Positions 52,380 to 61,851 are shown, numbered from the stretch's first letter. The stretch: DNA of 64,000 nucleotides from an uncultured Pantoea sp. (GCA_913778495.1 CAJYVD010000002.1:1-64000), one strand, 5' to 3'. The notes: generated by a model not told the origin, from the sequence alone. Numbers and translations are program-made.

Positions 52380-53282
52380 TTAGCCGCGGAGCTTCGCAAT
52401 CAGATTTACCCCCAGCAGCACAATCGACCCAATGATGAAGCCCAGCACTAAGTTAGCCCCATTGCTGAGGAGTGAAGCCACAAGGCCCGTGAATCCCTGA
52501 CTGTACGCGTCGATGGCGTGATGCAGCGGCGCAATGCCGTGCACCACGATGCCGCCGCCCACCAGGAACATGGCGAGCGTGCCCACCACGGTGAGTATTT
52601 TCATCAGCCAAGGCGCCAGCGCCAGCAGTACACCGCCGATGGCCTGCGCCAGCGTTGAGGATTTTTCACGCAGCCAGTAGCCCACGTCATCAATTTTCAC
52701 GATCATCGCCACAATGCCGTACACGCCGATGGTGACTAAAATGGCGATGCCCGCCAGAATCAATACCTGATTCAGCAGCGGTGCGTCTGACACAATCCCG
52801 AGCGTAATGGCCACGATTTCCGCCGACAGGATAAAATCGGTGCGCACCGCGCCTTTGACCTTATCTTTTTCATACTGTCGCGGATCTTGCTGCGCCAGTT
52901 TATCGAGGCGCTGCTGCCGCGCTTCAGGACTCTTCTCCGCTTTATCGTGCTGCAAACTGTGCAGCACTTTTTCCACGCCTTCATAGCAAAGATACGCCCC
53001 GCCAATCATAAGCAGCGGGGTGATGAGCCACGGCGCAAACGCGGAGATCACCAGCGCGAGCGGCACCAGAATCAGTTTGTTGAGGAACGAGCCTTTCGCG
53101 ACGCCCCACACTACCGGCAGCTCCCGATTGGCTTTCACGCCTGTGACCTGCTGGGCATTTAGCGAGAGATCGTCGCCCAATACGCCGGCGGTCTTCTTTG
53201 CCGCAACTTTCCCCATAACTGAAATATCGTCAAGCAGCGTGGCGATATCATCCAAAAGCGTGAGTAAACTGGTTCCTGCCAA
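52380..53282 (-). CDS. yedI: YedI-like DUF808 membrane protein
   Basis: 300 residues from a TTG at 53282, which has AAGGA eight bases upstream and aligns with the E. coli YedI start (MAGLNLLALLDD against [11 protein letters not shown]). A longer frame to 53318 would overlap the previous gene. The stretch [20 protein letters not shown] and [18 protein letters not shown] are near-identical to YedI. There are about eight membrane helices. The function is unknown. Confidence 0.9.
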   Translation of the reverse strand: MAGTSLLTLLDDIATLLDDISVMGKVAAKKTAGVLGDDLSLNAQQVTGVKANRELPVVWGVAKGSFLNKLILVPLALVISAFAPWLITPLLMIGGAYLCYEGVEKVLHSLQHDKAEKSPEARQQRLDKLAQQDPRQYEKDKVKGAVRTDFILSAEIVAITLGIVSDAPLLNQVLILAGIAILVTIGVYGIVAMIVKIDDVGYWLREKSSTLAQAIGGVLLALAPWLMKILTVVGTLAMFLVGGGIVVHGIAPLHHAIDAYSQGFTGLVASLLSNGANLVLGFIIGSIVLLGVNLIAKLRG

Positions 53283-53293
53283 AATGATTTTCC

Positions 53294-53569
53294 TTATTCC
53301 GGTTCGTGATCCTGACAACAGGGACAGCGTTCAACCACCGTAACGACCATGTCTGCGATGCCGGTACAATCCCACTCGACGCGCGGCGTCTCTCCCGCCA
53401 GTTCTCCAGCGTGCACGTATTTGCTCACCGGACTTTCTGTCATGCCGGTAATCTCTTCCGTAGCAACCAACCGGTCGCCGAGATAGATACGCGCGGTGGC
53501 CCGCGTGTTTACCATGCGCTCATTGTGTAATTGATACAGGCGTTTAACCGTCAGTTTGATACTGCTCAT
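53294..53569 (-). CDS. Small protein of unknown function with C-terminal CPCC
   Basis: 91 residues, predicted beta-rich and soluble, with [19 protein letters not shown] and an end [14 protein letters not shown] that could bind zinc. It is upstream of yedI by 11 bases, probably in one transcript. The ribosome site is weak. No family is recognised. Confidence 0.6.
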   Translation of the reverse strand: MSSIKLTVKRLYQLHNERMVNTRATARIYLGDRLVATEEITGMTESPVSKYVHAGELAGETPRVEWDCTGIADMVVTVVERCPCCQDHEPE

Positions 53570-53639
53570 GGTCTATTCCGCGTCCCAGATAAAAGGGGGT
53601 GATCTAAGCGATTTCGCCGCGCGAAAGCAACTTTTTCGC

Positions 53640-54116
53640 CTAGGTTTCGCGCCAGGGATGCAATCCTTGATGATCTATCTCCCCGCTGGATTCGCTGGCC
53701 AGTAGCCACTCCTCCAGGCGCTCAATCAGCGCGCATTCTGACAGCTGCAGCTTACCGCGCAGCGCGCACTCCCAGACAATCAATACTTTCCAGCCGTTTT
53801 GCTGCAGTTGCTGCACATAGCGCCGGTCGCGCTCGACGTTGCTGTTGATTTTGCCGCGCCAGAATTCCGTGCGCGTGGCAGGCATCTTAAACAAATAGCA
53901 GTGATGACGATGCCAGAAGCAGCCGTGAACAAAAATAATGGCTTTTTCCTGCGGCAGCACGAAATCCGGGCGGCCCGGCAGGGCTTTATCCTGCACACGG
54001 TAGGTAAACCCGCGATCTTTGAGTATGGCGGCCACACGCAGCTCAATCGCCGTATCCTGCGTACGGATAGCGCGCATGTTTTTGCTACGCGTCTCTTGGG
54101 AATGGACGTCAGCCAT
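53640..54116 (-). CDS. vsr: Very-short-patch-repair endonuclease Vsr
   Basis: 158 residues. All catalytic residues of E. coli Vsr are present at the same positions: Asp51 in PGRPDF, His64 and His69 in FVHGCFWHRHHCY. The N-terminal RSKNMRAIRTQDTAIE is also conserved. It nicks T:G mismatches left by deamination of Dcm-methylated cytosine. The dcm gene, which overlaps vsr in E. coli, is absent; 54117-54399 has no gene. Confidence 0.95.
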   Translation of the reverse strand: MADVHSQETRSKNMRAIRTQDTAIELRVAAILKDRGFTYRVQDKALPGRPDFVLPQEKAIIFVHGCFWHRHHCYLFKMPATRTEFWRGKINSNVERDRRYVQQLQQNGWKVLIVWECALRGKLQLSECALIERLEEWLLASESSGEIDHQGLHPWRET

Positions 54117-54399
54117 GGCGTCTCCTGTTAAACAAGGCTTCTACAACTTTAGCGGTTAAAGGCAAAAGCGAAAGTTTCTGCGGCGAGGCTTACAGGCTTA
54201 ACCCGCGGTGATGCGGCATGGCTTTTCCGCACACGACAGCGACACAAGATGATAGAGACAATGAGGATAAGCCAGTGCGGCCATAACATAGCGCGGCGAC
54301 GCTGCGTTACGTCGGGCGGTCATAGTGTAAAAGGAAGGAAAAGGGATCAACGCCGCATGTTCGGCCATGTTGCCGCCAAACACGGGGCGTCAGGCTAAC
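54117..54399. other. Gene-free interval where dcm would be expected
   Basis: About 280 bases upstream of vsr with no methyltransferase frame and no obvious dcm remnant. It contains short GC-rich inverted stretches only. Confidence 0.5.
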
Positions 54400-54425
54400 A
54401 AACCCATCGCAGAGGATGGGTTTGT
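54400..54425 (-). terminator. Hairpin after the ribbon-helix-helix gene
   Basis: Ten-base arms CAAACCCATC and GATGGGTTTG with a six-base loop, just after the stop at 54428. The T tract is poor. Confidence 0.65.
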
Positions 54426-54427
54426 GG

Positions 54428-54679
54428 TTAGGACTTTTTCTTGCGGTTTTTCTTTAGCAGTAAGCGAATCTGCTTAAGTTCGGAGGCGGTAAGCTGATCC
54501 GTCACGCTCTCTTCGGTGTGCAGGCTATCAACGTCAGGCTGCTCAACCGTGTCCAGGCTGGCCTGTAAACGATTTACAATCTCCTGACTCATGGAAATTT
54601 GATGGTCGGCCGCCAGCTGTTTGATCTGTTCTTTCAGCGCCGGATCGATCTTTATGGTTAAGTTAACGGTCTCGGTCAT
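54428..54679 (-). CDS. Arc-type ribbon-helix-helix protein
   Basis: 83 residues from the ATG at 54679 with GGGAG upstream. The N-terminus TETVNLTIKIDPALKEQIKQ and SMSQEIVNRLQASL form a ribbon-helix-helix DNA-binding fold like Arc/MetJ-type repressors. A basic tail KKNRKKKS follows. No toxin gene is adjacent, so an antitoxin role is not supported. The target is unknown. Confidence 0.8.
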   Translation of the reverse strand: MTETVNLTIKIDPALKEQIKQLAADHQISMSQEIVNRLQASLDTVEQPDVDSLHTEESVTDQLTASELKQIRLLLKKNRKKKS

Positions 54680-54750
54680 TTTGATACTCCCTTTTTTATT
54701 TCCAACAACGTAACGGAAGCGGCAGAAAGTTAACAGACTGTCATAAAAAT

Positions 54751-55455
54751 TTAATATTCTGGCTGTAGGCGACTGAAATCGCTTAACACAGAAGATTCCA
54801 GAGACGTGAGATCGCCCTGTAATTCTGCGCACAATTTTGCCATATAGTGCACCAGGAAATCGGCGTTATGCTCGGCCAGCGCGCGCCCCTTATCGGTTTG
54901 CATGGTCTCCGGCAAGCGCAGGAGTTTGGTTTGAAAATGATCGAGCGTCCACTTAACTTCATCCAGCTCACGCGTCTTCCCAAGTGGATCCTCACTGTCG
55001 AACAGTGGTCGTCCCAGCGCGCCTGCCGTATAAAACACCCGCGCCAGGCCAATCGCGCCGAGTGATTCCAGCCGGTCGGCATCCTGCACAATTTTGGCTT
55101 CCAGCGTGCGCGGTGCTATGCGCGCGCTGAAGCTATGCGCTTGCACGGCATGCGCAACGGCATCAACTGAGTCGGCGGGAAAGTCGGGGAAATCCTGCTG
55201 CAAGATACGACGCGTCTCTTCTGCTGCGTAAGTTGAAGCAAGATGGCGCTCGGGATGATTTTTCGGCAGGTTAACAACATCGTGGAAATAACAGGCGGTG
55301 AGCACCACGTGTGGGTCTGCCTGGCTGCCTTGCATAATACGCTGCGCGGTGATCCAGACGCGGCGCAGATGCGCGATATCATGAGCTTTATCGTCGTGCT
55401 GCCAGTTCAGTTGCAGCCAGTTTTCATAACGTTGCTGCCAGCGGATCAATGACAT
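54751..55455 (-). CDS. yedJ: HD-domain phosphohydrolase YedJ
   Basis: 234 residues from the ATG at 55455 (AAGGAG upstream; E. coli 231). HD-type metal ligands are seen as HDIAHLRRVW, CYFHDVV and KIVQDADRLESLGAIGLARV. It closely matches E. coli YedJ. It is probably a small-molecule phosphohydrolase of unknown substrate. In E. coli it neighbours dcm-vsr; here dcm is missing between them. Confidence 0.92.
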   Translation of the reverse strand: MSLIRWQQRYENWLQLNWQHDDKAHDIAHLRRVWITAQRIMQGSQADPHVVLTACYFHDVVNLPKNHPERHLASTYAAEETRRILQQDFPDFPADSVDAVAHAVQAHSFSARIAPRTLEAKIVQDADRLESLGAIGLARVFYTAGALGRPLFDSEDPLGKTRELDEVKWTLDHFQTKLLRLPETMQTDKGRALAEHNADFLVHYMAKLCAELQGDLTSLESSVLSDFSRLQPEY

Positions 55456-56037
55456 CGTGCTCTCCTTGTTGAGCCTTATAGTGCCGTGCCTCATGTGGGC
55501 CGTGCCAACGCATCATAACGGCGCGGCCATGACACTTTTTTGACATTTGCGCCTAAGGCACCGCCTTACCGCCAGTAATATAGACGCCAAAGCCGTGAGG
55601 ATCTCAGCTAATCCATGATGTTTTAAAGGTTTTCGCTCCTCTTACCAGACGTTTACTTTAGCGGTATCCCTTAAACATCAGTAATCAATTTAAACCCGAA
55701 ACCACTCCGCTGCTGGCACAATTATTGTGCGAACTGGAAAGTCACTCTACCGATGTTCGCGCCTAAAAACCTGGGGTAAAATCTGAAAAGATTCCCATTG
55801 CGTCCGTGATAACGTACTGTATAGGGAAAATTTCCGGCTTTGATGCCCTGGCGCGGCAGTGAATTGCCCTGCTGCTCTCAAAGCCATTTTTATGTCCGGA
55901 ATCCCCGAAAAGAGTCAGATACTGCAGCGAGAAATTATTAAGCAAATTGATTCAAACTCATTATGCTGATTTCTATATTTAAGAATGCGGATGTCTCGGT
56001 GAGGCCTCCGGGCCAGCGATAAAATATGAGGTACACA
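55456..56037. other. Gene-free interval
   Basis: About 580 bases with no supportable gene; it is AT-rich in the right half. Short frames inside lack ribosome sites. It may be a decayed region next to the phage-type gene that follows. Confidence 0.4.
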
Positions 56038-56718
56038 ATGAAAGAACGGCCCATTCTTTTTTCTGAACAGCGGGTACGCGCCCTGCTGATTGGTCAGCAG
56101 ACCCAGACCCGACGCATTATGAAAACGCAAGCATTTGGTCCGGGACAGGATCACCACGAGGGTGTGCACGCGTTTGACGTGACGGCTAACCACCAGCACG
56201 GTCGCCGATTGATGTCGATGGCAGACGTCAGCTCACACTGCCCATTTGGGCAGCCAGGCGACCGCTTGTGGGTGCGCGAAACCTGGCGCGGTCCACTGGT
56301 GCCAGAGGCACAGCTCGCGGACTACGAACGCGATCCGCTGCCGTTCCGCAATCCCAGCTTCTGCCAGTATCGTGCCGACAGTAATGAACTGGGCCAGCTC
56401 GAAGAGAACGTTCAGGATGCCGACCAATTTGGCTGGCAAACCGCGATTCACATGCCGCGCTGGGCGAGTCGCATCGATCTGGAGATTACCGCGGTGCGGG
56501 CGGAAAAGATTCAGGACATCAGCGAAGAAGATATCATTGCCGAAGGCGTGCAGACCGACTCGCATTTTCTGAATAATTTTTTCACCATGAACATGAATGC
56601 GGAATCGCCCAAAGAGGCCTACCGCAAAGCGTGGCAGAAACAGTACGGTGCCACCAGCTGGGAGGTTAACCCGTGGGTATGGGTCATCGCGTTTAAACAA
56701 GTTGAACGTCTCAGTTAA
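56038..56718 (+). CDS. Phage-type ASCH-like protein
   Basis: 226 residues from the ATG at 56038 (GAGGT upstream). The pattern KERPILFSEQRVRALLIGQQ, CPFGQPGDRLWVRETW, IHMPRWASRIDLEITAVR and NPWVWVIAFK is common in prophage genes of Enterobacteria and belongs to ASCH/PUA-like folds, which may bind RNA or modified DNA bases. It stands alone between yedJ and mtfA, so it is probably a remnant or a domesticated phage gene. A terminator follows. Confidence 0.8.
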   Translation: MKERPILFSEQRVRALLIGQQTQTRRIMKTQAFGPGQDHHEGVHAFDVTANHQHGRRLMSMADVSSHCPFGQPGDRLWVRETWRGPLVPEAQLADYERDPLPFRNPSFCQYRADSNELGQLEENVQDADQFGWQTAIHMPRWASRIDLEITAVRAEKIQDISEEDIIAEGVQTDSHFLNNFFTMNMNAESPKEAYRKAWQKQYGATSWEVNPWVWVIAFKQVERLS

Positions 56719-56728
56719 CGCCCGTTTT

Positions 56729-56753
56729 GGCGGTCACGTTGACCGCCTTTTTT
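56729..56753 (+). terminator. Terminator after the ASCH-like gene
   Basis: Stem GGCGGTCA/TGACCGCC with a three-base loop and T run. Confidence 0.85.
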
Positions 56754-56890
56754 ACCTGTCGCGTTCACCACTTTGCTAGAACTATCACAGACAAGGCTGC
56801 AGGCAACTGTTTGAATATGTGGCCTTGATGCGCAGTGCCGCCTGGCCGTGCCGCATCACGCCTCCTCTCTCTTCGCAAAGTGAGTCATGC

Positions 56891-57667
56891 ATGTTCAAAT
56901 GGCCGTGGAACGGGCAGAACGATGCCGCTGTGACTGCGCTGCCCTGGCAACAGGCGCTGGCGCAGCCGATATTTTCTCTGCTCACCCGCGACGAACAGCA
57001 CGCGCTTATCCTGCTGGCGCAGCGCTTTCTACGGCTTAAAAAAATCACCCCGCTGGCAGACCTGCGGCTGAGCGAATTACAGACCGCACGCCTTGCCCTG
57101 CTGTTCTGCCTGCCAATACGCGAACTGGGGCTGGAGTGGCTGGACGGCTTTCATGAAGTGTTAATTTATCCTGAACCTTTTCACGTTGAAGACAGCTGGC
57201 AAGACGACAGCGGGCTGGTGCACCACGCCGCGACGCTGCACGCCGGTCAAAGCTGGACGCAAGGGCCGGTGGTATTGAATGCCGTGGATATAGAGGATTC
57301 GTTTGACCTCTCAGGATTCAACCTGGTAATCCATGAAGTGGCGCACAAGCTGGATGCGCGCGGCAGCGGTTACACCAGCGGCATTCCAGCCCTTGCCCTG
57401 CGCGACGTGGCGCGGTGGGAAAAGGATCTGCTGCAAGCCATGGAAGATATTGAAGCCGAGGTGGCGCTGGTGGGTGAGCAAGCGGCCACTCTCGATCCCT
57501 ATGCCGCCAGCGATCCCGCAGAGTGCTTTGCCGTGCTGTCGGAATATTTCTTTAGCGCGCCCGACCTCATTGCCGATCGCTTTCCGGCGATGTATCAGCA
57601 CCTGCAGCGTTTTTACCGCCAGCATCCGCTGGCGCGGTTGGCGGCGTTATCGCCGGAATCCGCTTAA
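56891..57667 (+). CDS. mtfA: Mlc titration factor A, zinc aminopeptidase MtfA
   Basis: 258 residues from the ATG at 56891, which aligns with E. coli MtfA (265); an earlier in-frame ATG is not used. The zinc motif HEVAHKLD is at 148-155, with [19 protein letters not shown] later. MtfA binds the repressor Mlc and so affects ptsG and other sugar uptake genes. It lies next to tRNA-Asn as in E. coli (asnT). Confidence 0.95.
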   Translation: MFKWPWNGQNDAAVTALPWQQALAQPIFSLLTRDEQHALILLAQRFLRLKKITPLADLRLSELQTARLALLFCLPIRELGLEWLDGFHEVLIYPEPFHVEDSWQDDSGLVHHAATLHAGQSWTQGPVVLNAVDIEDSFDLSGFNLVIHEVAHKLDARGSGYTSGIPALALRDVARWEKDLLQAMEDIEAEVALVGEQAATLDPYAASDPAECFAVLSEYFFSAPDLIADRFPAMYQHLQRFYRQHPLARLAALSPESA

Positions 57668-57723
57668 TTCGCTAGCGCATTGACGAATTGGTAGCCAATT
57701 GAATAAATACGTGTTTTTTACCG

Positions 57724-57752
57724 TTGACAGCACAATAGGCTGCCCTTAATAT
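57724..57752 (+). promoter_or_regulatory. tRNA-Asn promoter
   Basis: TTGACA, 17 bases, TAATAT, 19 bases before the tRNA. A GC-rich discriminator follows (GCGCCTCG), as at stringently controlled tRNA promoters. Confidence 0.85.
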
Positions 57753-57770
57753 GCGCCTCGTTCACACGAT

Positions 57771-57846
57771 TCCTCTGTAGTTCAGTCGGTAGAACGGCGG
57801 ACTGTTAATCCGTATGTCACTGGTTCGAGTCCAGTCAGAGGAGCCA
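57771..57846 (+). tRNA. tRNA-Asn (anticodon GTT)
   Basis: 76 bases with encoded CCA-less end GCCA. The arms fold normally: acceptor TCCTCTG/CAGAGGA, anticodon loop CTGTTAA with GTT at 57804-57806, and T loop GGTTCGAGTCC. It is the classic integration site next to mtfA. The 3' end is followed by a P4-type integrase remnant. Confidence 0.97.
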
Positions 57847-58006
57847 CTTTTCTTCTTTCATGCATCCTTGCGAATCCTTATATTATTTTGATTCAACAGG
57901 TTAGCGTGGAAACGCCTTCCGATGTATTTTGATGTCACCCTCCGCATCGGGGAAAGTTGGTGGTCAAATCTCGGGCCAGGTGAGTTCGATAATCGCGTGT
58001 CCCCAT

Positions 58007-58214
58007 ATGTCCCTTACCGACGCGAAAATCCATAGTCTCAATCCGTCTGATAAACCCTTTTAACGTCTCCGATTACCACGGTCTGTATCTGCTGGTCTGT
58101 GTGGCAGGCGGATCACGTCATAAGTCTCTTCAGTACCGTATTAACGGTAAGGGATACCGTATTGCACTGGGTGCCTGTTGCGCCGTCTCCCTGTCTTATG
58201 CTTGGCAATATTGA
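58007..58214 (+). pseudogene. P4-type integrase N-terminal remnant
   Basis: The plus strand reads MSLTDAKIHSLNPSDKPF, then after a one-base frameshift NVSDYHGLYLLVCVAGG and YRINGKGYRIALGACCAVSL, ending at a stop. This is the N-terminal DUF4102 part of P4-family tyrosine integrases. The catalytic half is missing. It starts 160 bases after tRNA-Asn, where such integrases normally sit, so it marks the entry of a former island. Confidence 0.85.
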
Positions 58215-58216
58215 GA

Positions 58217-58247
58217 AAAGCCCGCCAAGTGAATTTTCGCGGGCTTT
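58217..58247. terminator. Hairpin after the integrase remnant
   Basis: AAAGCCCGC/GCGGGCTTT stem with a 13-base loop. The rest of 58248-58375 contains no gene. Confidence 0.6.
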
Positions 58248-58375
58248 GTGATGTTATCTCCCTCCTTCACAGCAATGACGCGTACCTGCAAAGCAAAAAG
58301 AGTGGCTGAAAAAGTCAGTCAGGCGTAACTGGCCGGCAGTGCGTCCAGACATATTTATTTAGCATGACTTCTGTA

Positions 58376-58633
58376 TCAGGAAACAGCCGCCCCGGTGATC
58401 AGCGTATATTTCTCCCAAAGTTTTTCTTTGCTTTCGGCAAGTTCGGGTAACAGCGGAATACATTCCACCGGACACACTTGCTGACATTGTGGCTCATCAT
58501 AGTGACCCACACATTCCGTGCACAGGTTTGGGTTAATCACATAAAATTCATCACCTGCGGAAATCGCGCTGTTAGGGCACGCCGGGCGGCAAATATCACA
58601 ATAGATACACTCTTCAGTAATAGTCAGTGACAT
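58376..58633 (-). CDS. Two [4Fe-4S] ferredoxin, YfhL type
   Basis: 85 residues. Cluster motifs C9-x2-C12-x2-C15-x3-C19-P and C38-x2-C41-x8-C50-x3-C54-P are present, with an extra Cys58; the CTECVGHYDEPQC insert is typical of YfhL-type ferredoxins. It is the last gene of the seven-gene operon, nine bases after the preceding gene. It could carry electrons for an oxidoreductase in the operon. Confidence 0.9.
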   Translation of the reverse strand: MSLTITEECIYCDICRPACPNSAISAGDEFYVINPNLCTECVGHYDEPQCQQVCPVECIPLLPELAESKEKLWEKYTLITGAAVS

Positions 58634-58642
58634 CGTGCAGCC

Positions 58643-59353
58643 TTAGGATTTCCAGGGTGGATTGAAAGGCAGCTGTACATTTTCAGGTGCTGCCGTACGC
58701 GCGACGTTAAGCTCCTGGCCAAGCAATCCGAAATAACTGTCCAGCGCAGTTATTTCAACGACACCCGACTCGCCAAAACGCGCTTTGAAGGCGTTATAGG
58801 TTGCATCCTGCACCATGTGCGTTTTATGGAGTTCGATGATGAATTGATAGGTAATCGCTTCATCGTAGGTCATATGCGGAGGTCTGCGCTGTGCCGCCAA
58901 GGCATCGGCGGTTTCACGGGTTACACCCGAGCGTAAGGCAATCGGCTCATGAATGTACCACTCGTAGGGCGATTGCATCTCGCGCCCGGCAATCAGAATA
59001 GCGAATTCACGGATACGTTTAGGCAATTCCGACGTGAAGCGCACGTGCTCACCCAGCATCTGAACACGCGTCAGTAATTCCGGACTTCTGAGCAACACCG
59101 AAAACGGCCCGAAAATACACCCGCGCGGCCCGTTGCTGATTTTTTTAATCGCGGCAAGCTGCTCCGGGGTGGCCTTTTGCGGGTCCATATCTGGCAATCT
59201 GTCCAGGCTAAGGTCGCTGTCAGAAAACGTGACTGCATCACATTGCGCGGGCCACTTCAGCGGGTCGCTGATTTTCTCCGTCTGTGCAGCCTGCGCCGCC
59301 CCGTTTGCCAACAAGAATGCCACCGCCACTGCTGTTTTTTTAAACATATTCAT
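58643..59353 (-). CDS. Carboxymuconolactone decarboxylase-like protein with signal peptide
   Basis: 236 residues. A signal peptide spans about 1-23 (MFKKTAVAVAFLLANGAAQA). The body has the CMD-family core LPKRIREFAILIAGREMQSP, then YEWYIHEPIALRSGVTRE with the conserved His. Exported CMD-like proteins are uncommon, and their reactions are mostly unknown. It lies in the operon between the isomerase and ferredoxin genes. Confidence 0.8.
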   Translation of the reverse strand: MNMFKKTAVAVAFLLANGAAQAAQTEKISDPLKWPAQCDAVTFSDSDLSLDRLPDMDPQKATPEQLAAIKKISNGPRGCIFGPFSVLLRSPELLTRVQMLGEHVRFTSELPKRIREFAILIAGREMQSPYEWYIHEPIALRSGVTRETADALAAQRRPPHMTYDEAITYQFIIELHKTHMVQDATYNAFKARFGESGVVEITALDSYFGLLGQELNVARTAAPENVQLPFNPPWKS

Positions 59354-59441
59354 TTCTGTTTTCTCTGCTTATTGTCGATACTGGCTTCTACTCGGAAGCC
59401 CATTTTTTCTGAACCTGCCACCTGGCCGCGTCCAATGCCCT

Positions 59442-60056
59442 TTATGCATCCCCGCTGAAAGCATCAAGCGCATAACACAACGTATAAATGCCGAAGAGCA
59501 ATGTATGGTGGCTCAGAGCTATCCCCTGTTTTCGCGCCGACTCACACTGAGCAAAAAGACAGATATCCGCCATCGTAGGAGCATCACCACAGCAAAACGG
59601 GTGTTGAATGGCTCTCTGAGACAAGGTTTCTTCTGCCACTTGCAGGGATTCGTTTAGCCAATGCAGCTTCCATTGACTGATACCGGTTTCGGTCACGCCA
59701 GACGCACGCAGTTGGTCTGCCACACGACGGGTGATCAGCGGGTGATAATCGGCCGCGAACAACGAGGCAAAACTCCTGCAGGCGGCCCGCTGCAGCGGAT
59801 CGCGAGGCAGGATGTCGTGCCCAGCATGGGTATCGTTCAGGTATTCGATAATCGCCAGTGACTGCGTCACTCTCTGATCGTTATGGCTCAACAACGGCAG
59901 CTTTTTTTGCGCATTGAGTTCGCGGTAAGAGGAAGTAAGATGCTCACCCTGTTGCAAATCAACTTCAACGTATTGATAGGTTGCATTTTTTAAACGCAAT
60001 GCAATGCGCACTCTGTTCGTCGCAGACGATGTGCGGCAACCATAGAGCGTGATCAT
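59442..60056 (-). CDS. Glutathione S-transferase family isomerase, zeta type
   Basis: 204 residues. The N-terminal thioredoxin fold holds the zeta-class SSATNRVRIAL motif near 10-20 (SSxSxRVRIAL in maleylacetoacetate and maleylpyruvate isomerases) and QSLAIIEYLND. It is thus likely a glutathione-dependent cis-trans isomerase of a ring-cleavage product. The start overlaps the MFS gene stop as ATGA. Confidence 0.85.
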   Translation of the reverse strand: MITLYGCRTSSATNRVRIALRLKNATYQYVEVDLQQGEHLTSSYRELNAQKKLPLLSHNDQRVTQSLAIIEYLNDTHAGHDILPRDPLQRAACRSFASLFAADYHPLITRRVADQLRASGVTETGISQWKLHWLNESLQVAEETLSQRAIQHPFCCGDAPTMADICLFAQCESARKQGIALSHHTLLFGIYTLCYALDAFSGDA

Positions 60057-61321
60057 AAGCTGTCATCCGCCGTCTTTAATGAGCCACGCTTCATCACTCC
60101 AACGAGCCATTTGAAGAAACCAGGGGCCTGCAGGAGGATCATAAAACCAAACGCGGCCTGATAGGCTATGTGCGGATAATGACCTGCGGCATCCATTGGC
60201 CAGAATCCGATGATCACCCCGAATACCGTTTGCGTGAGGAAGGCACCGAACAAAATAAGCAGGTTGAGACAGGTTGCCGCGCGGCCGGTCATCGCCGGTG
60301 ACACATTCTGCGCGACAATGGTGTATTCAAGGCCAGCGATGGTGCCGATAAGTGTAAAACCTATCGACAAGGCGGGAAGCAATGGCACGATATTTAATGC
60401 ACAAAGCACCTGCACGGCCAAAAACAGCGCAATACCGATACCGCCTACGTCGAGCGGTTTAATGTTAAATTTTCCGGCCCATTGCGTTACCGCCCCCACG
60501 GACAACGATCCCACCACTACCGCGCCCATACCGATGAAAAGATACACGGAGGTTTGCGCGAGGCTGTACTGCCCGACATCCTGCAACCATTTCCCCATCC
60601 ACAACCCCTGTAAACCAAACGCGACGGTGTGCGGAAGCAGCAACAGGCTGATTACTTTGCGAAACGCGCGGTCCTTATATACCTCAATCAAGGAGGCGAG
60701 GCTCGGCCACTTCACCATTTTGTGTTCAACCGGATCTTTCGGTACCCACAAAGCGATGGCCAACATCACCATCAGCGTGATGCCTGCCATGACGAAAAAC
60801 AGCGTACGCCAGGAGATAAATCCTACCAGCCAGGCAACCGGCAAGGTTGACAACATCGCGCCCAGTCCGCCTGCCGCCAGGAGATATCCATGAATCGACG
60901 GTAATTTTCCTACCGGCACCCAAAATGAGAGCACTTTAATTGAGCCCATAAAACAGGCCGCCAACCCCAGCCCGATGAGTATTCTCGCCAGCAATAAGGT
61001 GGTAAAACTGTGCCCGATACCAAACAGCACCGCCCCTGCCACCGCCACGCCAAGCAGGGTAAGCTGCACACGTTTCGGACCATAGCGATCAAGCGCCAGC
61101 CCGACCGGCAGCTGCGCCAGAGAAAATGAGAAGAAATACGCACTGGATAAAATGCCGAGCTGCCCCGCTGACAGCGACATTGCCGAAATCAAAAAGGGCG
61201 CTAATACCGCATTAATATTCCTGAAAAGAAATGACGCGCAATGCCCGAAAGCAAACGGCAAGAAGACGTGCGTCATTACTTTTGATGCGCTAAGCGATGG
61301 AGACGAAGATATTTCAGCCAT
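60053..61321 (-). CDS. MFS transporter
   Basis: 422 residues, about twelve membrane helices, with the MFS loop GLALDRYGPKRVQLTLLG between helices 2 and 3 and a central loop near 195-215. AAAGG precedes the ATG. In this operon it probably imports or exports the pathway substrate, perhaps an organic acid. The substrate is unknown. Confidence 0.9.
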   Translation of the reverse strand: MAEISSSPSLSASKVMTHVFLPFAFGHCASFLFRNINAVLAPFLISAMSLSAGQLGILSSAYFFSFSLAQLPVGLALDRYGPKRVQLTLLGVAVAGAVLFGIGHSFTTLLLARILIGLGLAACFMGSIKVLSFWVPVGKLPSIHGYLLAAGGLGAMLSTLPVAWLVGFISWRTLFFVMAGITLMVMLAIALWVPKDPVEHKMVKWPSLASLIEVYKDRAFRKVISLLLLPHTVAFGLQGLWMGKWLQDVGQYSLAQTSVYLFIGMGAVVVGSLSVGAVTQWAGKFNIKPLDVGGIGIALFLAVQVLCALNIVPLLPALSIGFTLIGTIAGLEYTIVAQNVSPAMTGRAATCLNLLILFGAFLTQTVFGVIIGFWPMDAAGHYPHIAYQAAFGFMILLQAPGFFKWLVGVMKRGSLKTADDSL

Positions 61322-61347
61322 GATGATACCTTTAATAATTAAGTAAT

Positions 61348-61851
61348 TTATTTCGAATGAGGCGAGTAAGTTTTATCTCCATCGTTTCGCAATAATGTTC
61401 CCTGCTTTGCCATACCCGGCAAATTCTGGATCACATACAAAAGCAGGTTTTCATTCTCCGGATTAATAAACTGATGCTCACTCCATGCCGGTAAATAAAT
61501 AACGTCACCGCTGGCTAACGGCGTCGGAGATTGATTATCCAGCACCAGTTCCCCCTTTCCGGATATCACCACGTACAGATGCCAGAACGAGTGAGAATGT
61601 GGCGTGGTGAGGTCGCCGGCTGGAATAACCTGAACGGTGACCGAGAGATCATGCAACGTTTCGCCCTGCTTCTCGCGATGGGGATTTTCAAGAAACAGTG
61701 CCCCGCGCGCGGTGAATTCTTCGGTTTGCAGGGCCTGCAAAATGGACGACCGTTTCCAGATAACGCTCTCTTCGCGAGGGCGCTTGTTATCCACTAAATA
61801 GCGACTGAATGACCGCACGTTTCCCGGCTGTAAACTGTTCTGCTCGGTCAT
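61348..61851 (-). CDS. Single-domain cupin protein
   Basis: 167 residues. The cupin motifs are PHSHSFWHLYVVISGKGELV and DVIYLPAWSEHQFINPENEN, giving the usual His ligands. It could be a metal-dependent dioxygenase or isomerase, or a small-molecule sensor. The start overlaps the FAD gene stop as ATGA. Confidence 0.8.
   Translation of the reverse strand: MTEQNSLQPGNVRSFSRYLVDNKRPREESVIWKRSSILQALQTEEFTARGALFLENPHREKQGETLHDLSVTVQVIPAGDLTTPHSHSFWHLYVVISGKGELVLDNQSPTPLASGDVIYLPAWSEHQFINPENENLLLYVIQNLPGMAKQGTLLRNDGDKTYSPHSK

Noticed and set aside
54428-54679. Antitoxin of a toxin-antitoxin pair
   Set aside because: The ribbon-helix-helix fold fits, but no toxin-like gene lies next to it on either side.
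55763-55945. 60-codon minus-strand frame in the gap before the ASCH-like gene
   Set aside because: No ribosome site, no recognisable composition and no context support.
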